13,703 nt of DNA, taken from NCBI GenBank assembly GCA_022428185.1, contig JAKMCZ010000082.1, forward strand, positions 1-13,703, given 5' to 3'. Shown here piece by piece: positions 1 to 7,494 of the stretch (the first letter of the stretch is position 1; each line of letters starts with the position of its first letter). This DNA is from Alphaproteobacteria bacterium. GTDB lineage: Bacteria > Pseudomonadota > Alphaproteobacteria > RS24. The translations under genes were made by a program, and so were the position numbers. The notes below the pieces were generated by a model. It was not told the DNA's origin and made no database searches. It saw nothing but the letters and a program-made list of their open reading frames with translations.

Positions 1-11
1 CTTCATATCCG

Positions 12-29
12 GGCGCGGGTTGCGCCTTT
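12..29 (+). other. Small GC hairpin upstream of rpsT
   Basis: A 5-bp GGCGC/GCGCC stem (12-16 with 22-26) closes a 5-nt loop and is followed by only three T residues. It could be the tail of a terminator for an unseen upstream gene, or a structure in the S20 leader. The stem and T-run are too short to decide. Confidence 0.25.
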
Positions 30-66
30 AAGATTGATTTTGATAAGACTGGAACAGGGTTCGATT

Positions 67-330
67 ATGGCCAATTTAAGTTCGTCCAAAAAAATGGTGC
101 GTAAGATTGCAAAGCGCACGGAACGCAATCGCGACCAGAAGTCGAAAATGCGCACTTTTATTCGCAATGTCGATGAGGCGATTGCCGGTGGCGATAAAGC
201 TGCTGCTGAGGCGGCCCTGCGGGCTGCACAGCCGCTTATTGCCCGTGCCGGTCGTAAAGGTCTGATGCATAAAAAGACCGCTGCCCGCAAAGTATCGCGT
301 CTGGCAAAGCGCGTCAGCGCTATCGTTTAG
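67..330 (+). CDS. rpsT: 30S ribosomal protein S20
   Basis: Encodes 87 residues, the usual length for bacterial S20, which binds 16S rRNA in the body of the 30S subunit early in assembly. The protein starts MANLSSSKKMVRK, is very rich in Lys and Arg, and ends with the family pattern HKKTAARKVSRLAKR, so identity is clear. The start at 67 is preferred over an in-frame upstream ATG at 34 because it restores the canonical MAN start and has AGGG about 7 nt upstream. It is followed by its own terminator at 427-460. An rpsT gene just ahead of dnaA is a common alphaproteobacterial arrangement. The promoter must lie at or before the left edge of the window. Confidence 0.97.
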   Translation: MANLSSSKKMVRKIAKRTERNRDQKSKMRTFIRNVDEAIAGGDKAAAEAALRAAQPLIARAGRKGLMHKKTAARKVSRLAKRVSAIV

Positions 331-426
331 TCGGAGACCGAGCAGAGGCCGCCGGTTGCACGGCGCACTGCAAAATCTACCGCAACACATAAAAGCGGTC
401 TTGATAGATCAGCAAATATGCAAAAC

Positions 427-460
427 AACCCGACGGAATCCCCGTCGGGTTTTTTGTTTT
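427..460 (+). terminator. Rho-independent terminator of rpsT
   Basis: A perfect 10-bp stem (AACCCGACGG at 427-436 pairing with CCGTCGGGTT at 442-451) encloses a 5-nt loop and is followed by a T-rich tail (T450-455, G, then four T). This is a textbook intrinsic terminator about 97 nt after the rpsT stop. It insulates dnaA from rpsT transcription. The stem-loop junction happens to contain a GANTC site (436-440). Confidence 0.93.
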
Positions 461-893
461 CGGTCTTTCTAATGAAAAATATTAAAAAATATTGAAAAAA
501 AATCTCTGTTCTCATTTTCTTCCCGTTGCCAGATGGGTGGCTTGTTTGTAGTGTCAAATTCTCGCTGAAACCCGCAGTTTGGCTTGTTTTTTTGGGTTAA
601 ACCAGATTCACGAAACAAAACAAAGGGCTAGGCGTATGGAGGGGAATTGAGCAGCCCGTTGTGCATTGCAAGAATGTGTGATTGGGCAGGAAAGGGCAGG
701 TCGGTTTCGAATTGGGGTTTGGTTTTCTTCAAACAACGGCCTCAGCAAGCAATCGGTTTTTGATTACGCTTTTCCGGCAACGCGAAAATCTCTCCGCCTC
801 ATGGCCGCCAGCGCGTCTTTTGCTGTCGGTCGGGTGATAATTTCATGCGCGCCAGTTCGCGGGCAAGACGGGATACGGAACGGGATACGGGAC
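461..893 (+). promoter_or_regulatory. Long dnaA leader / promoter region
   Basis: About 430 bases with no convincing gene. The left part is AT-rich, with three A-tracts at 475-479, 484-489 and 495-502 that are roughly helically phased. A T7 tract lies at 587-593 and a GANTC site at 605-609. An 11-bp direct repeat, ACGGGATACGG, occurs at 868-878 and 880-890, directly before the chosen dnaA start. I see no clear -35/-10 pair and no consensus DnaA box (TTATNCACA) on either strand, so this is not called an origin. The reading frame is open from 666 into dnaA, but the encoded 76 residues do not resemble DnaA. Confidence 0.6.
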
Positions 894-2414
894 ATGGCTG
901 ATCAGGGCGGACGACCGAATAAAGACAAGAATAAAATTTCCAAACCGGAGGCGACCGGCGAGAATTCTGACAACACCCAAAACGAGGCTCTTGAGAAGCT
1001 TAACGCCCAATGGCACAAAGTGCGCTCGCGCCTGCGTGCCGAACTGGGGGAAGCCACCTTTAATAGCTGGTTCAAATTGCTCGAAGTGGCAGGGGCGCAA
1101 AAAGGTCGTGTGGTGTTGCATGTGCCGACCCGTTTCGTGCGCAGTTGGATTGAAGCGCATTATTTGAAGCGTATTTGCGACCATTGGAAATCGGAAGATG
1201 CGTCGGTGCGGCGCATCGATATTGAATTAAAGCCCGAATGGGTGCCCAGCGATAAAAAACCTGAAATACGCGAGCAAAAAGCGGTGCCGCCGCGCCGTGC
1301 GCCGGCACCGGCCATGCCGCGTCCGACCGCGCCCGAGCCGGTCGACAATACCGGTCGCGATGATTTGGGCGCACCGCTAGACCCGCGCTTTACCTTTGAT
1401 AATTTCATTGTCGGCAAGTCCAATGAGTTGGCTCATGCTGCCGCGCATCGTCTGGCAGAAGGCGATGGTGTGGCTTTTAATCCGCTTTTTCTTTATGGCG
1501 GGGTCGGTTTGGGTAAAACCCATTTAATGCACGCTATTGCTTGGGAAATTCGCCGCCGCGCGCCTGAGCGCACCGTGCTTTATCTGTCGGCAGAAAAATT
1601 CATGTATCAATTCATTCGCGCTTTGCGGTTTAAGGACACAGTGGCGTTCAAGCAGCAATTTCGCGAAGTCGATGTGCTGATGATTGATGACATTCAGTTT
1701 ATCGCCGGCAAGGACAGCACTCAGGAAGAGTTTTTTCACACCTTTAACGCGCTGACCGACCATAATCGGCAAGTGATTGTATCGGCAGACCGCTCGCCGA
1801 CCGATTTGGAAGGGATTGAAGAACGCATTCGCTCGCGTTTGGGCTGGGGTTTGGTGGCTGATATTCACCCGACCGATTACGAATTGCGGTTGGGCATTTT
1901 GCAGGCCAAAGCCGAAACACTGTCGCGGCGCACCGATGGAAGTTTAGACAGCGCGCGTATTCCCCAGCCGGTGCTTGAGTTCTTGGCGCAGCGCATTGAC
2001 AGTAATATTCGCGAGCTGGAAGGCGCGCTGAACCGCGTCATTGCTTATGCCAGCTTTGTTGGCCGTCCGGTGACATTGGAAATGGCGCGTGATGTGTTGC
2101 GCGACCTGCTGCGCGCGTCCGACCGACGCGTCACCATTGACGAAATTCAACGCCGCGTGGCCGAATATTTCAACGTGAAAATGGGTGATATGCTGTCGGC
2201 GCGCCGCGCCCGGTCAGTTGCACGTCCGCGCCAAATTGCGATGTATCTATCGAAGCAATTGACAACCCGCTCTTTGCCCGAAATCGGACGCAAATTTGGC
2301 GGTCGCGACCACACGACGGTGATACACGCCGTGCGTAAAATCGAACAATTGCGCGAAGAAGACCCGGCGCTTGACGAGGATGTCGATTTGCTGCGTCGGA
2401 TGTTGGAAAACTGA
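894..2414 (+). CDS. dnaA: Chromosomal replication initiator DnaA
   Basis: AAA+ ATPase that binds origin DnaA boxes, opens the duplex and recruits the helicase. With the start at 894 the protein has 506 residues. Domain I is at about 33-110 (WHKVRSRLRAELGEATFNSWF). A Pro/Ala-rich linker spans about 118-155. The ATPase domain carries Walker A GGVGLGKTH (202-210) and Walker B VLMIDDIQF (261-269), with the GWGLVADI segment at 317-324. The domain IV DNA-binding signature GGRDHTTVIHAVRKI is at 469-483. The frame stays open upstream to a TTG at 666 and has an ATG at 801. I chose 894 because it is the last ATG before domain I and the upstream peptide has no family character. Its Shine-Dalgarno is weak (ACGGGAC just upstream), so the start is less certain than the identity. 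Confidence 0.95.
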   Translation: MADQGGRPNKDKNKISKPEATGENSDNTQNEALEKLNAQWHKVRSRLRAELGEATFNSWFKLLEVAGAQKGRVVLHVPTRFVRSWIEAHYLKRICDHWKSEDASVRRIDIELKPEWVPSDKKPEIREQKAVPPRRAPAPAMPRPTAPEPVDNTGRDDLGAPLDPRFTFDNFIVGKSNELAHAAAHRLAEGDGVAFNPLFLYGGVGLGKTHLMHAIAWEIRRRAPERTVLYLSAEKFMYQFIRALRFKDTVAFKQQFREVDVLMIDDIQFIAGKDSTQEEFFHTFNALTDHNRQVIVSADRSPTDLEGIEERIRSRLGWGLVADIHPTDYELRLGILQAKAETLSRRTDGSLDSARIPQPVLEFLAQRIDSNIRELEGALNRVIAYASFVGRPVTLEMARDVLRDLLRASDRRVTIDEIQRRVAEYFNVKMGDMLSARRARSVARPRQIAMYLSKQLTTRSLPEIGRKFGGRDHTTVIHAVRKIEQLREEDPALDEDVDLLRRMLEN

Positions 2415-2511
2415 CGCTGCGTCGTCATGGTGCGGGGTAAAACCAGCCCCCAAATATTTTCATCAAAGCCGCGTCAAAGGCAAAAAAACTGCCCCTTAAG
2501 CAGGCGGTTTC

Positions 2512-2535
2512 TGTTATATTTTGAGTGAGAGATTC
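2512..2535 (+). promoter_or_regulatory. Candidate extended -10 promoter of dnaN with GANTC site
   Basis: TGT precedes TATATT (2515-2520), which matches an extended -10 element (TGN then TATAAT-like). No good -35 lies 16-18 nt upstream. Initiation would fall near 2527, placing a GATTC (GANTC class) at 2531-2535 only a few bases downstream. This would give dnaN-recF-gyrB its own promoter in the 238-base gap after dnaA. Assigned by eye only. Confidence 0.45.
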
Positions 2536-2583
2536 GGCGCTGCCAACAGTGCTTTGAGCCGTGCTTTTAATTGCTGTGGCGAC

Positions 2584-2620
2584 GCGCTTTTGGCCCGTTT
2601 GCGACACTCGTGAAAAGCGC
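2584..2620 (+). other. Stem-loop in the dnaN leader
   Basis: GCGCTTTT (2584-2591) and AAAAGCGC (2613-2620) form a perfect 8-bp inverted repeat around a 21-nt loop, ending about 30 nt before the dnaN start. There is no T-run after it, so it is not a terminator. It could be an mRNA leader structure or a protein-binding dyad. Confidence 0.35.
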
Positions 2621-2652
2621 AGTGCCAAGAAGAAAGATGATAAGAGGGTGAT

Positions 2653-3771
2653 ATGAAAACCATTATTGAGCGCAGCGATTTGTTGAAAGCGTTGAACCAT
2701 GTGCAAAGCGTTGTCGAGCGGCGCAACACCATTCCCATTCTCTCTAATGTTATGCTGGAGGCCGATAATGGCGTGTTGGCACTGACCGCCACTGATTTGG
2801 AAATTGAAATGCGCGAGCGCGTCGAGGCGGAAATCGTGCAAGCCGGGTCAATCACGGCACCGGCGCATATGCTTTATGACATTGTGCGCAAATTGCCCGA
2901 TGGCGCGCAGGTCGAGTTGGCGACCGATGAAACCGGCGGGCGGCTCAATCTGGTTGCCGGCAAATCTGCCTTTACCCTACAGGCGCTGCCGCGCGAAGAT
3001 TTTCCAGCCATGGCGCAAGATGAAATGCCGGTGGCGTTTGCCCTGCCGGTCGATGATTTACGTCGCTTAATCGATAAAACTCGCTTCGCCATTTCGGTGG
3101 AAGAAACGCGTTATTATTTGAACGGCATTTATCTGCATGTGTTGGAAGATGGCGGCGCCAATTTGCTGCGCGCCGTGGCAACGGACGGGCATCGTCTGGC
3201 GCGCGTTGATATGGCACAACCGGTCGGTGGCGACAATATGCCGGCTGTGATTATTCCACGCAAAACCGTCGGCGAAGTGCAAAAATTATTGGAAGAGGCG
3301 GAAGGCGAAGTGTCCCTTCAGGTCTCCGACACCAAGATTAATTTTGCTTTTGCTGAAATTGTTCTGACATCGAAATTAATTGATGGAAAATTCCCTGATT
3401 ATACGCGCGTCATTCCGACGGATAATGACAAAACCTTGAAGCTCGATGCCAAAAGCTTCGCTCAAAGCGTCGACCGTGTGTCGGCGATTTCAAGTGAAAA
3501 ATCGCGCGCCGTCAAACTGGCGCTCGATAAAGACAGTCTGGCTCTGTCCGTGTCCAATCCTGAAAGCGGCTCGGCTAATGATGAGCTCAGTGTCTCTTAT
3601 GGCGCTGATGCGATGGAAATCGGTTTTAATGCGCGCTATTTGATGGATATTACCGGTCAATTAGATGGCGAAACGGCGACCTTTGAGCTGGCCGATAGCG
3701 GTTCGCCGACTTTGGTGCGCGATGATGAAGACGCGCAAGCGCTTTATGTTCTCATGCCGATGCGGGTGTAA
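2653..3771 (+). CDS. dnaN: DNA polymerase III beta subunit (sliding clamp)
   Basis: Encodes 372 residues, the normal length for the dimeric clamp that tethers replicative polymerase to DNA. Family features are the N-terminal HVQSVVERRNTIPILSN segment (about 17-33), ATDLEIEMR (about 46-54), the central ATDGHRLARVD motif at about 175-185, and the typical C-terminal YVLMPMRV, which contributes to the partner-binding pocket. The ATG at 2653 follows a GAGGGTG-type ribosome site. It lies 238 nt after dnaA, a gap that holds a candidate promoter, so it may be transcribed both with and without dnaA. Its TAA overlaps the recF ATG by one base (TAATG), indicating translational coupling. Confidence 0.97.
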   Translation: MKTIIERSDLLKALNHVQSVVERRNTIPILSNVMLEADNGVLALTATDLEIEMRERVEAEIVQAGSITAPAHMLYDIVRKLPDGAQVELATDETGGRLNLVAGKSAFTLQALPREDFPAMAQDEMPVAFALPVDDLRRLIDKTRFAISVEETRYYLNGIYLHVLEDGGANLLRAVATDGHRLARVDMAQPVGGDNMPAVIIPRKTVGEVQKLLEEAEGEVSLQVSDTKINFAFAEIVLTSKLIDGKFPDYTRVIPTDNDKTLKLDAKSFAQSVDRVSAISSEKSRAVKLALDKDSLALSVSNPESGSANDELSVSYGADAMEIGFNARYLMDITGQLDGETATFELADSGSPTLVRDDEDAQALYVLMPMRV

Positions 3772-5012
3772 TGGCAGGGGCGTCGGCCAATCTTGACCAG
3801 CGGCGCGATTATGCTGCGCCGACGCATGCTTCGTCACAAATAACGGCGCCTCATATCGGGGCTTTACGGCTCACTCATTTTCGTTCGCATGAACAACTCG
3901 ACATTGCTTGCGCATCGGGGGCGATGGTGCTGACCGGTGCCAATGGCATCGGTAAAACCAATGTGCTTGAAGCGCTTTCCATGTTGGCACCGGGGCGCGG
4001 ATTGCGCAGCGCCGCGTTCGACGATATGCGCTTTGAACGGCGTTTGGGTTGGACGGTTTCGGCCGACATTGTTACGGCACAAGGCACGGCGCGGGCCGGC
4101 ATTGGCTGGCGCGACGGGGCTCGCCGTGTGCGGCTCGACGGCGCCAATGGCAAGCTCGATGACGTGGCTCATTTGCTGCCCCAGCTTTGGCTGACCCCGG
4201 CGATGGACCGCCTATTTGTTGACGGCGCAAGCGGGCGGCGTAAATTTCTTGACCGCTTTGCCCAAAGCCTAGATACGACGCTTTCCAAAGCGCTGTCGGC
4301 ATATGAAAAAGCCATGCGCGAGCGCAATCGCCTCTTGCAAGAGCCGGGCGGCGCGCATGGGTCCGGCGAAACCGCGCTTTGGCTCGATGGTCTGGAAGAG
4401 GCGATGGCGCTACACGGCGTCGCCATTGCGGCGGCGCGCTTGACGGCACTGGACGCGCTGGCGGTCGGGTTGGCAGCAATACCCGAAGCGGCGTTTCCGC
4501 GCGCTGAAATTGCCCTTATCGGCACATTGGAGGCGGCGTTGCGTATGCAATCGGCGCTGGAGGTCGAAGACGGATTTCGCGCCCGGTTGAAAGCAACACG
4601 TCCGCTCGATGGTGCCGCCGGTCGCTGCCTTGAGGGCCCGCATCGAAGCGATTTACAAACCATTTATGCGGCCAAAAATATGCCGGCGGCCGATTGCTCG
4701 ACCGGTGAACAAAAAGCGCTTCTGGTCGGTTTGATATTGGCACAAGCTCATTCGGTCGCCGCGCAGCGCGGCGATGTGCCGATTTTATTACTCGATGAAG
4801 TCGCCGCACATCTCGATCGCACAAGGCGCGGCGCTTTGGCTGAGATTTTATGTGAACTGGGCGGCCAAAGCTGGATTACCGGCACTGACAGACACTCTTT
4901 TGACGGTTTTGAAACTGTGTTCGGCACTGATTTGGCCGCGATAAATATGCAAGAAAATGGAGCGGGCAACAATTTTGATGCGCGCGAAAATGGGAGCGAA
5001 GATAATGAGTGA
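3771..5012 (+). CDS. recF: DNA replication and repair protein RecF
   Basis: SMC-like ABC ATPase that acts with RecO and RecR to load RecA on gapped DNA. In 413 residues it shows the N-terminal LRLTHFRSHEQLD strand (32-44), Walker A GANGIGKTN (56-64), the EGPHRSD segment (288-294), the ABC signature STGEQKALL (310-318) and Walker B ILLLDEVAAHLD (338-349). It is somewhat longer than many RecF proteins: about 28 residues precede the first conserved strand and the C-terminus is a polar Asn/Glu-rich tail. The start at 3771 overlaps the dnaN stop, which favours it although a shorter start cannot be excluded. Its 3' end overlaps gyrB by 8 nt, so dnaN, recF and gyrB form one coupled unit. Confidence 0.95.
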   Translation: MAGASANLDQRRDYAAPTHASSQITAPHIGALRLTHFRSHEQLDIACASGAMVLTGANGIGKTNVLEALSMLAPGRGLRSAAFDDMRFERRLGWTVSADIVTAQGTARAGIGWRDGARRVRLDGANGKLDDVAHLLPQLWLTPAMDRLFVDGASGRRKFLDRFAQSLDTTLSKALSAYEKAMRERNRLLQEPGGAHGSGETALWLDGLEEAMALHGVAIAAARLTALDALAVGLAAIPEAAFPRAEIALIGTLEAALRMQSALEVEDGFRARLKATRPLDGAAGRCLEGPHRSDLQTIYAAKNMPAADCSTGEQKALLVGLILAQAHSVAAQRGDVPILLLDEVAAHLDRTRRGALAEILCELGGQSWITGTDRHSFDGFETVFGTDLAAINMQENGAGNNFDARENGSEDNE

Positions 5013-7443
5013 TATGCCGGAGACCCCCGAGGGCGCAGACGGTGACGGCGAATATGGCGCGTCTTCCATTAAAGTTTTGAAAGGGCTGGAGGCGGTTCGA
5101 AAACGCCCCGGCATGTATATTGGCGATACCGATGACGGCACCGGCCTGCACCATATGGTCTATGAGGTGGTCGATAATTCAATCGATGAGGCTTTGGCCG
5201 GTCATTGCGATGAGGTTTTGGTTTGTTTGAACGCCGATGGTTCGGTAAGCGTATCGGATAATGGACGCGGCATCCCGACCGAGATGCACCCCGAAGAAGG
5301 GGTCTCGGCGGCGCAAGTGATTATGACCCAATTGCACGCTGGCGGTAAGTTCGACTCCAATAGTTATAAAGTATCGGGCGGTTTGCATGGGGTCGGAATT
5401 TCAGTGGTCAATGCCCTATCTGACTGGCTGCAATTGACCATTAGCCGCGATGGCAAAATTCACGAAATGCGTTTCGCCAATGGCGAGGCGGAAGCTGACT
5501 TAGCGGTGACGGGCGATAGCGAAGAAACCGGCACAAAGGTTACTTTTCATCCGTCTGATGCGACCTTTACCATGACCGAGTTTAATTTCGAGACGTTGGA
5601 ACATCGGTTGCGCGAATTGGCATTTTTGAACAGCGGGGTCGGCATTGTGCTGGAAGATTTGCGCCATGCTGAGCCGCGCCGCGTCGAGCTAAGATTTGAT
5701 GGCGGCTTGGAGGCGTTTGCGCGCTATCTCGACCGCAATAAATCAACCCTTATCGAAACACCAATTACGCTGCAGGCCGAGGCCGATGATATGGGGGTCG
5801 AATTGGCCCTGTGGTGGAATGACAGTTATCACGAGACGGTTTTATGCTTCACCAATAATATTCCCCAGCGCGATGGCGGCACCCATTTGGCGGGTTTTCG
5901 AGGCGCGTTGACGCGCACAGTCAATAATTATGCCAATCGTTCAGGCATCGCCAAAAAAGAAAAAGTCTCTTTAAGTGGCGATGATTGCCGCGAAGGGTTA
6001 ACGGCGGTTTTGTCGGTTAAAGTGCCGGATCCGAAATTTTCCAGCCAAACCAAAGACAAGCTGGTTTCGTCTGAGGTGCGGCCGGTGGTTGAAAGCGTCG
6101 TCAATGAGGTGCTGACCGCGTGGTTTGAAGAACATCCCAATGAAGCCAAGATTATCATCAATAAGGTGGTGGAAGCTGCCGCTGCGCGTGAGGCGGCGCG
6201 CAAAGCGCGCGAATTGACCAGACGCAAAGGGGCGCTCGATGTGTCCAGCCTGCCCGGCAAGCTGGCCGATTGTCAGGAACGCAATGCGGCGCGCGCCGAA
6301 TTGTTTCTGGTCGAGGGCGATAGTGCGGGTGGCTCGGCCAAACAGGCGCGCAATCGGGCCAATCAAGCGGTCTTGCCATTGCGCGGTAAGATTTTGAATG
6401 TCGAGCGCGCGCGCTTTGACAAAATGCTGTCTTCCAATGAAATCGGCACTCTGATAACCGCGCTTGGCACGGGTATCGGGCGCGAGGATTTTGATATTGA
6501 AAAATTGCGCTATCACAAGATTATCATCATGACCGATGCTGATGTTGACGGGGCGCATATTCGCACATTGTTGCTGACTTTCTTCTATCGGCAAATGCCG
6601 GAAATTATTGAACGCGGAAATCTCTATATTGCGCAACCGCCGCTCTATAAAATCCGTCGTCAAAGTGCCGAAAGCTATTTGAAAGATGATGCGGCACTGG
6701 AGGATTATCTGGTCGAGGCAGGCTTGAGCGAGGCGGTGCTGACCCTAGCCTCGGGCGAACAAAGAGGCGGCGCCGATTTGGCCGAAATGGTGACCCAAGC
6801 GCGGCTCATCAAATCAATTTTATCGGCACTGCCGCCCAAATATCCGCAATTCATTATCGAGCAAACCGCGATTGCCGGAGCTTTGACGCCTGATATTTTA
6901 TCCAAATCTGAGCTGGCCGAACAAAGCGCGCAATATATTGCCGCGCGTTTGAACCGCATGGCTGATGAGGTTGAGCGCGGTTGGGAAGGGCTGCCATCGG
7001 GTGATGGCGGGCTGACTTTTGCGCGCGAATTGCGCGGCGTGCGCGAAGCGTTCAACATTGACGGGCCGCTAATTGCTTCAAAAGATGCGCGCGCGCTTGA
7101 CCAATTGGCACCGGCGCTGCAAACGGTTTATCTGGATCCGGCGACGCTAACGATTAAAGACCGCGATATTGCCATTAATACGCCGAGCCAATTGCTCGCC
7201 GCCATCATGGAGCAAGGCCGCAACGGGGTTGCGCTGCAACGCTATAAGGGGCTGGGTGAAATGAATCCCGAGCAGCTATGGCAAACCACGCTTGATAAAG
7301 ATGCACGCTCGCTCTTACAGGTGAAAGTGCAAGATGTGGCGGAAAGTAATGATTTGTTCGAACAGCTTATGGGCGATGTGGTGGAGCCACGTCGCGATTT
7401 CATTCAACAAAATGCCCTATCGGTTGCCAATCTCGATATTTAG
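5005..7443 (+). CDS. gyrB: DNA gyrase subunit B
   Basis: ATPase subunit of the A2B2 type II topoisomerase that introduces negative supercoils. The chosen start gives 812 residues (E. coli GyrB has 804). The GHKL ATPase motifs are EVVDNSIDEA (54-63), DNGRGIP (85-91) and GGLHGVGISVVNALS (125-139). The QTK loop is at 348-350. The TOPRIM domain has LVEGDSAGGSAKQ (435-447) with catalytic Glu437 and the DADVD metal site at 511-515. The C-terminal RYKGLGEMNPEQLW is at 746-759. A segment of about 165 residues before that motif is the insert typical of Gram-negative GyrB and argues against ParE. ATG 5005 is preferred over an in-frame ATG at 4957 because GGGAG lies about 9 nt upstream and it leaves a normal MSDMPETPEG start. 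Confidence 0.96.
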   Translation: MSDMPETPEGADGDGEYGASSIKVLKGLEAVRKRPGMYIGDTDDGTGLHHMVYEVVDNSIDEALAGHCDEVLVCLNADGSVSVSDNGRGIPTEMHPEEGVSAAQVIMTQLHAGGKFDSNSYKVSGGLHGVGISVVNALSDWLQLTISRDGKIHEMRFANGEAEADLAVTGDSEETGTKVTFHPSDATFTMTEFNFETLEHRLRELAFLNSGVGIVLEDLRHAEPRRVELRFDGGLEAFARYLDRNKSTLIETPITLQAEADDMGVELALWWNDSYHETVLCFTNNIPQRDGGTHLAGFRGALTRTVNNYANRSGIAKKEKVSLSGDDCREGLTAVLSVKVPDPKFSSQTKDKLVSSEVRPVVESVVNEVLTAWFEEHPNEAKIIINKVVEAAAAREAARKARELTRRKGALDVSSLPGKLADCQERNAARAELFLVEGDSAGGSAKQARNRANQAVLPLRGKILNVERARFDKMLSSNEIGTLITALGTGIGREDFDIEKLRYHKIIIMTDADVDGAHIRTLLLTFFYRQMPEIIERGNLYIAQPPLYKIRRQSAESYLKDDAALEDYLVEAGLSEAVLTLASGEQRGGADLAEMVTQARLIKSILSALPPKYPQFIIEQTAIAGALTPDILSKSELAEQSAQYIAARLNRMADEVERGWEGLPSGDGGLTFARELRGVREAFNIDGPLIASKDARALDQLAPALQTVYLDPATLTIKDRDIAINTPSQLLAAIMEQGRNGVALQRYKGLGEMNPEQLWQTTLDKDARSLLQVKVQDVAESNDLFEQLMGDVVEPRRDFIQQNALSVANLDI

Positions 7444-7494
7444 GCACCGCATCATGGCGGCCTGCACCAGGATTTTTCGTCTAGGGCATATCGC
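7444..7494 (+). other. Short gyrB-PBP spacer
   Basis: This 51-nt gap contains a minimal CCTG-CAC-CAGG hairpin followed by ATTTTT. With a 4-bp stem it is too weak to call a terminator. AGGG about 8 nt before 7495 serves as the ribosome site of the next gene. Read-through from gyrB is plausible. Confidence 0.35.

Noticed and set aside
327..557. Minus-strand open frame of 76 codons over the rpsT terminator
   Set aside because: It reads through the terminator hairpin and AT-rich leader, has no recognisable protein features and is antisense to rpsT signals.
331..893. Chromosomal origin (oriC) between rpsT and dnaA
   Set aside because: The gap is AT-rich in part, but I find no consensus DnaA box (TTATNCACA) on either strand. 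The closest is a 7-of-9 match at 660-668. In many alphaproteobacteria oriC lies elsewhere.
2430..2500. Terminator after dnaA
   Set aside because: Only GGGG/CCCC and GGC/GCC mini-stems are visible and none is followed by a proper T-run.
4169..4663. Minus-strand open frame (164 codons) inside recF
   Set aside because: It is antisense to conserved RecF sequence, with a low-complexity Ser/Arg/Ala composition typical of shadow frames.
5998..6663. Long minus-strand open frame (221 codons) inside gyrB
   Set aside because: It lies fully within the TOPRIM-coding part of gyrB, which has strong family motifs. Such antisense frames are common in GC-rich coding DNA.
7464..7480. Terminator between gyrB and the PBP gene
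   Set aside because: The CCTG-CAC-CAGG stem has only 4 bp with a 3-nt loop. The ATTTTT that follows is suggestive but not enough.
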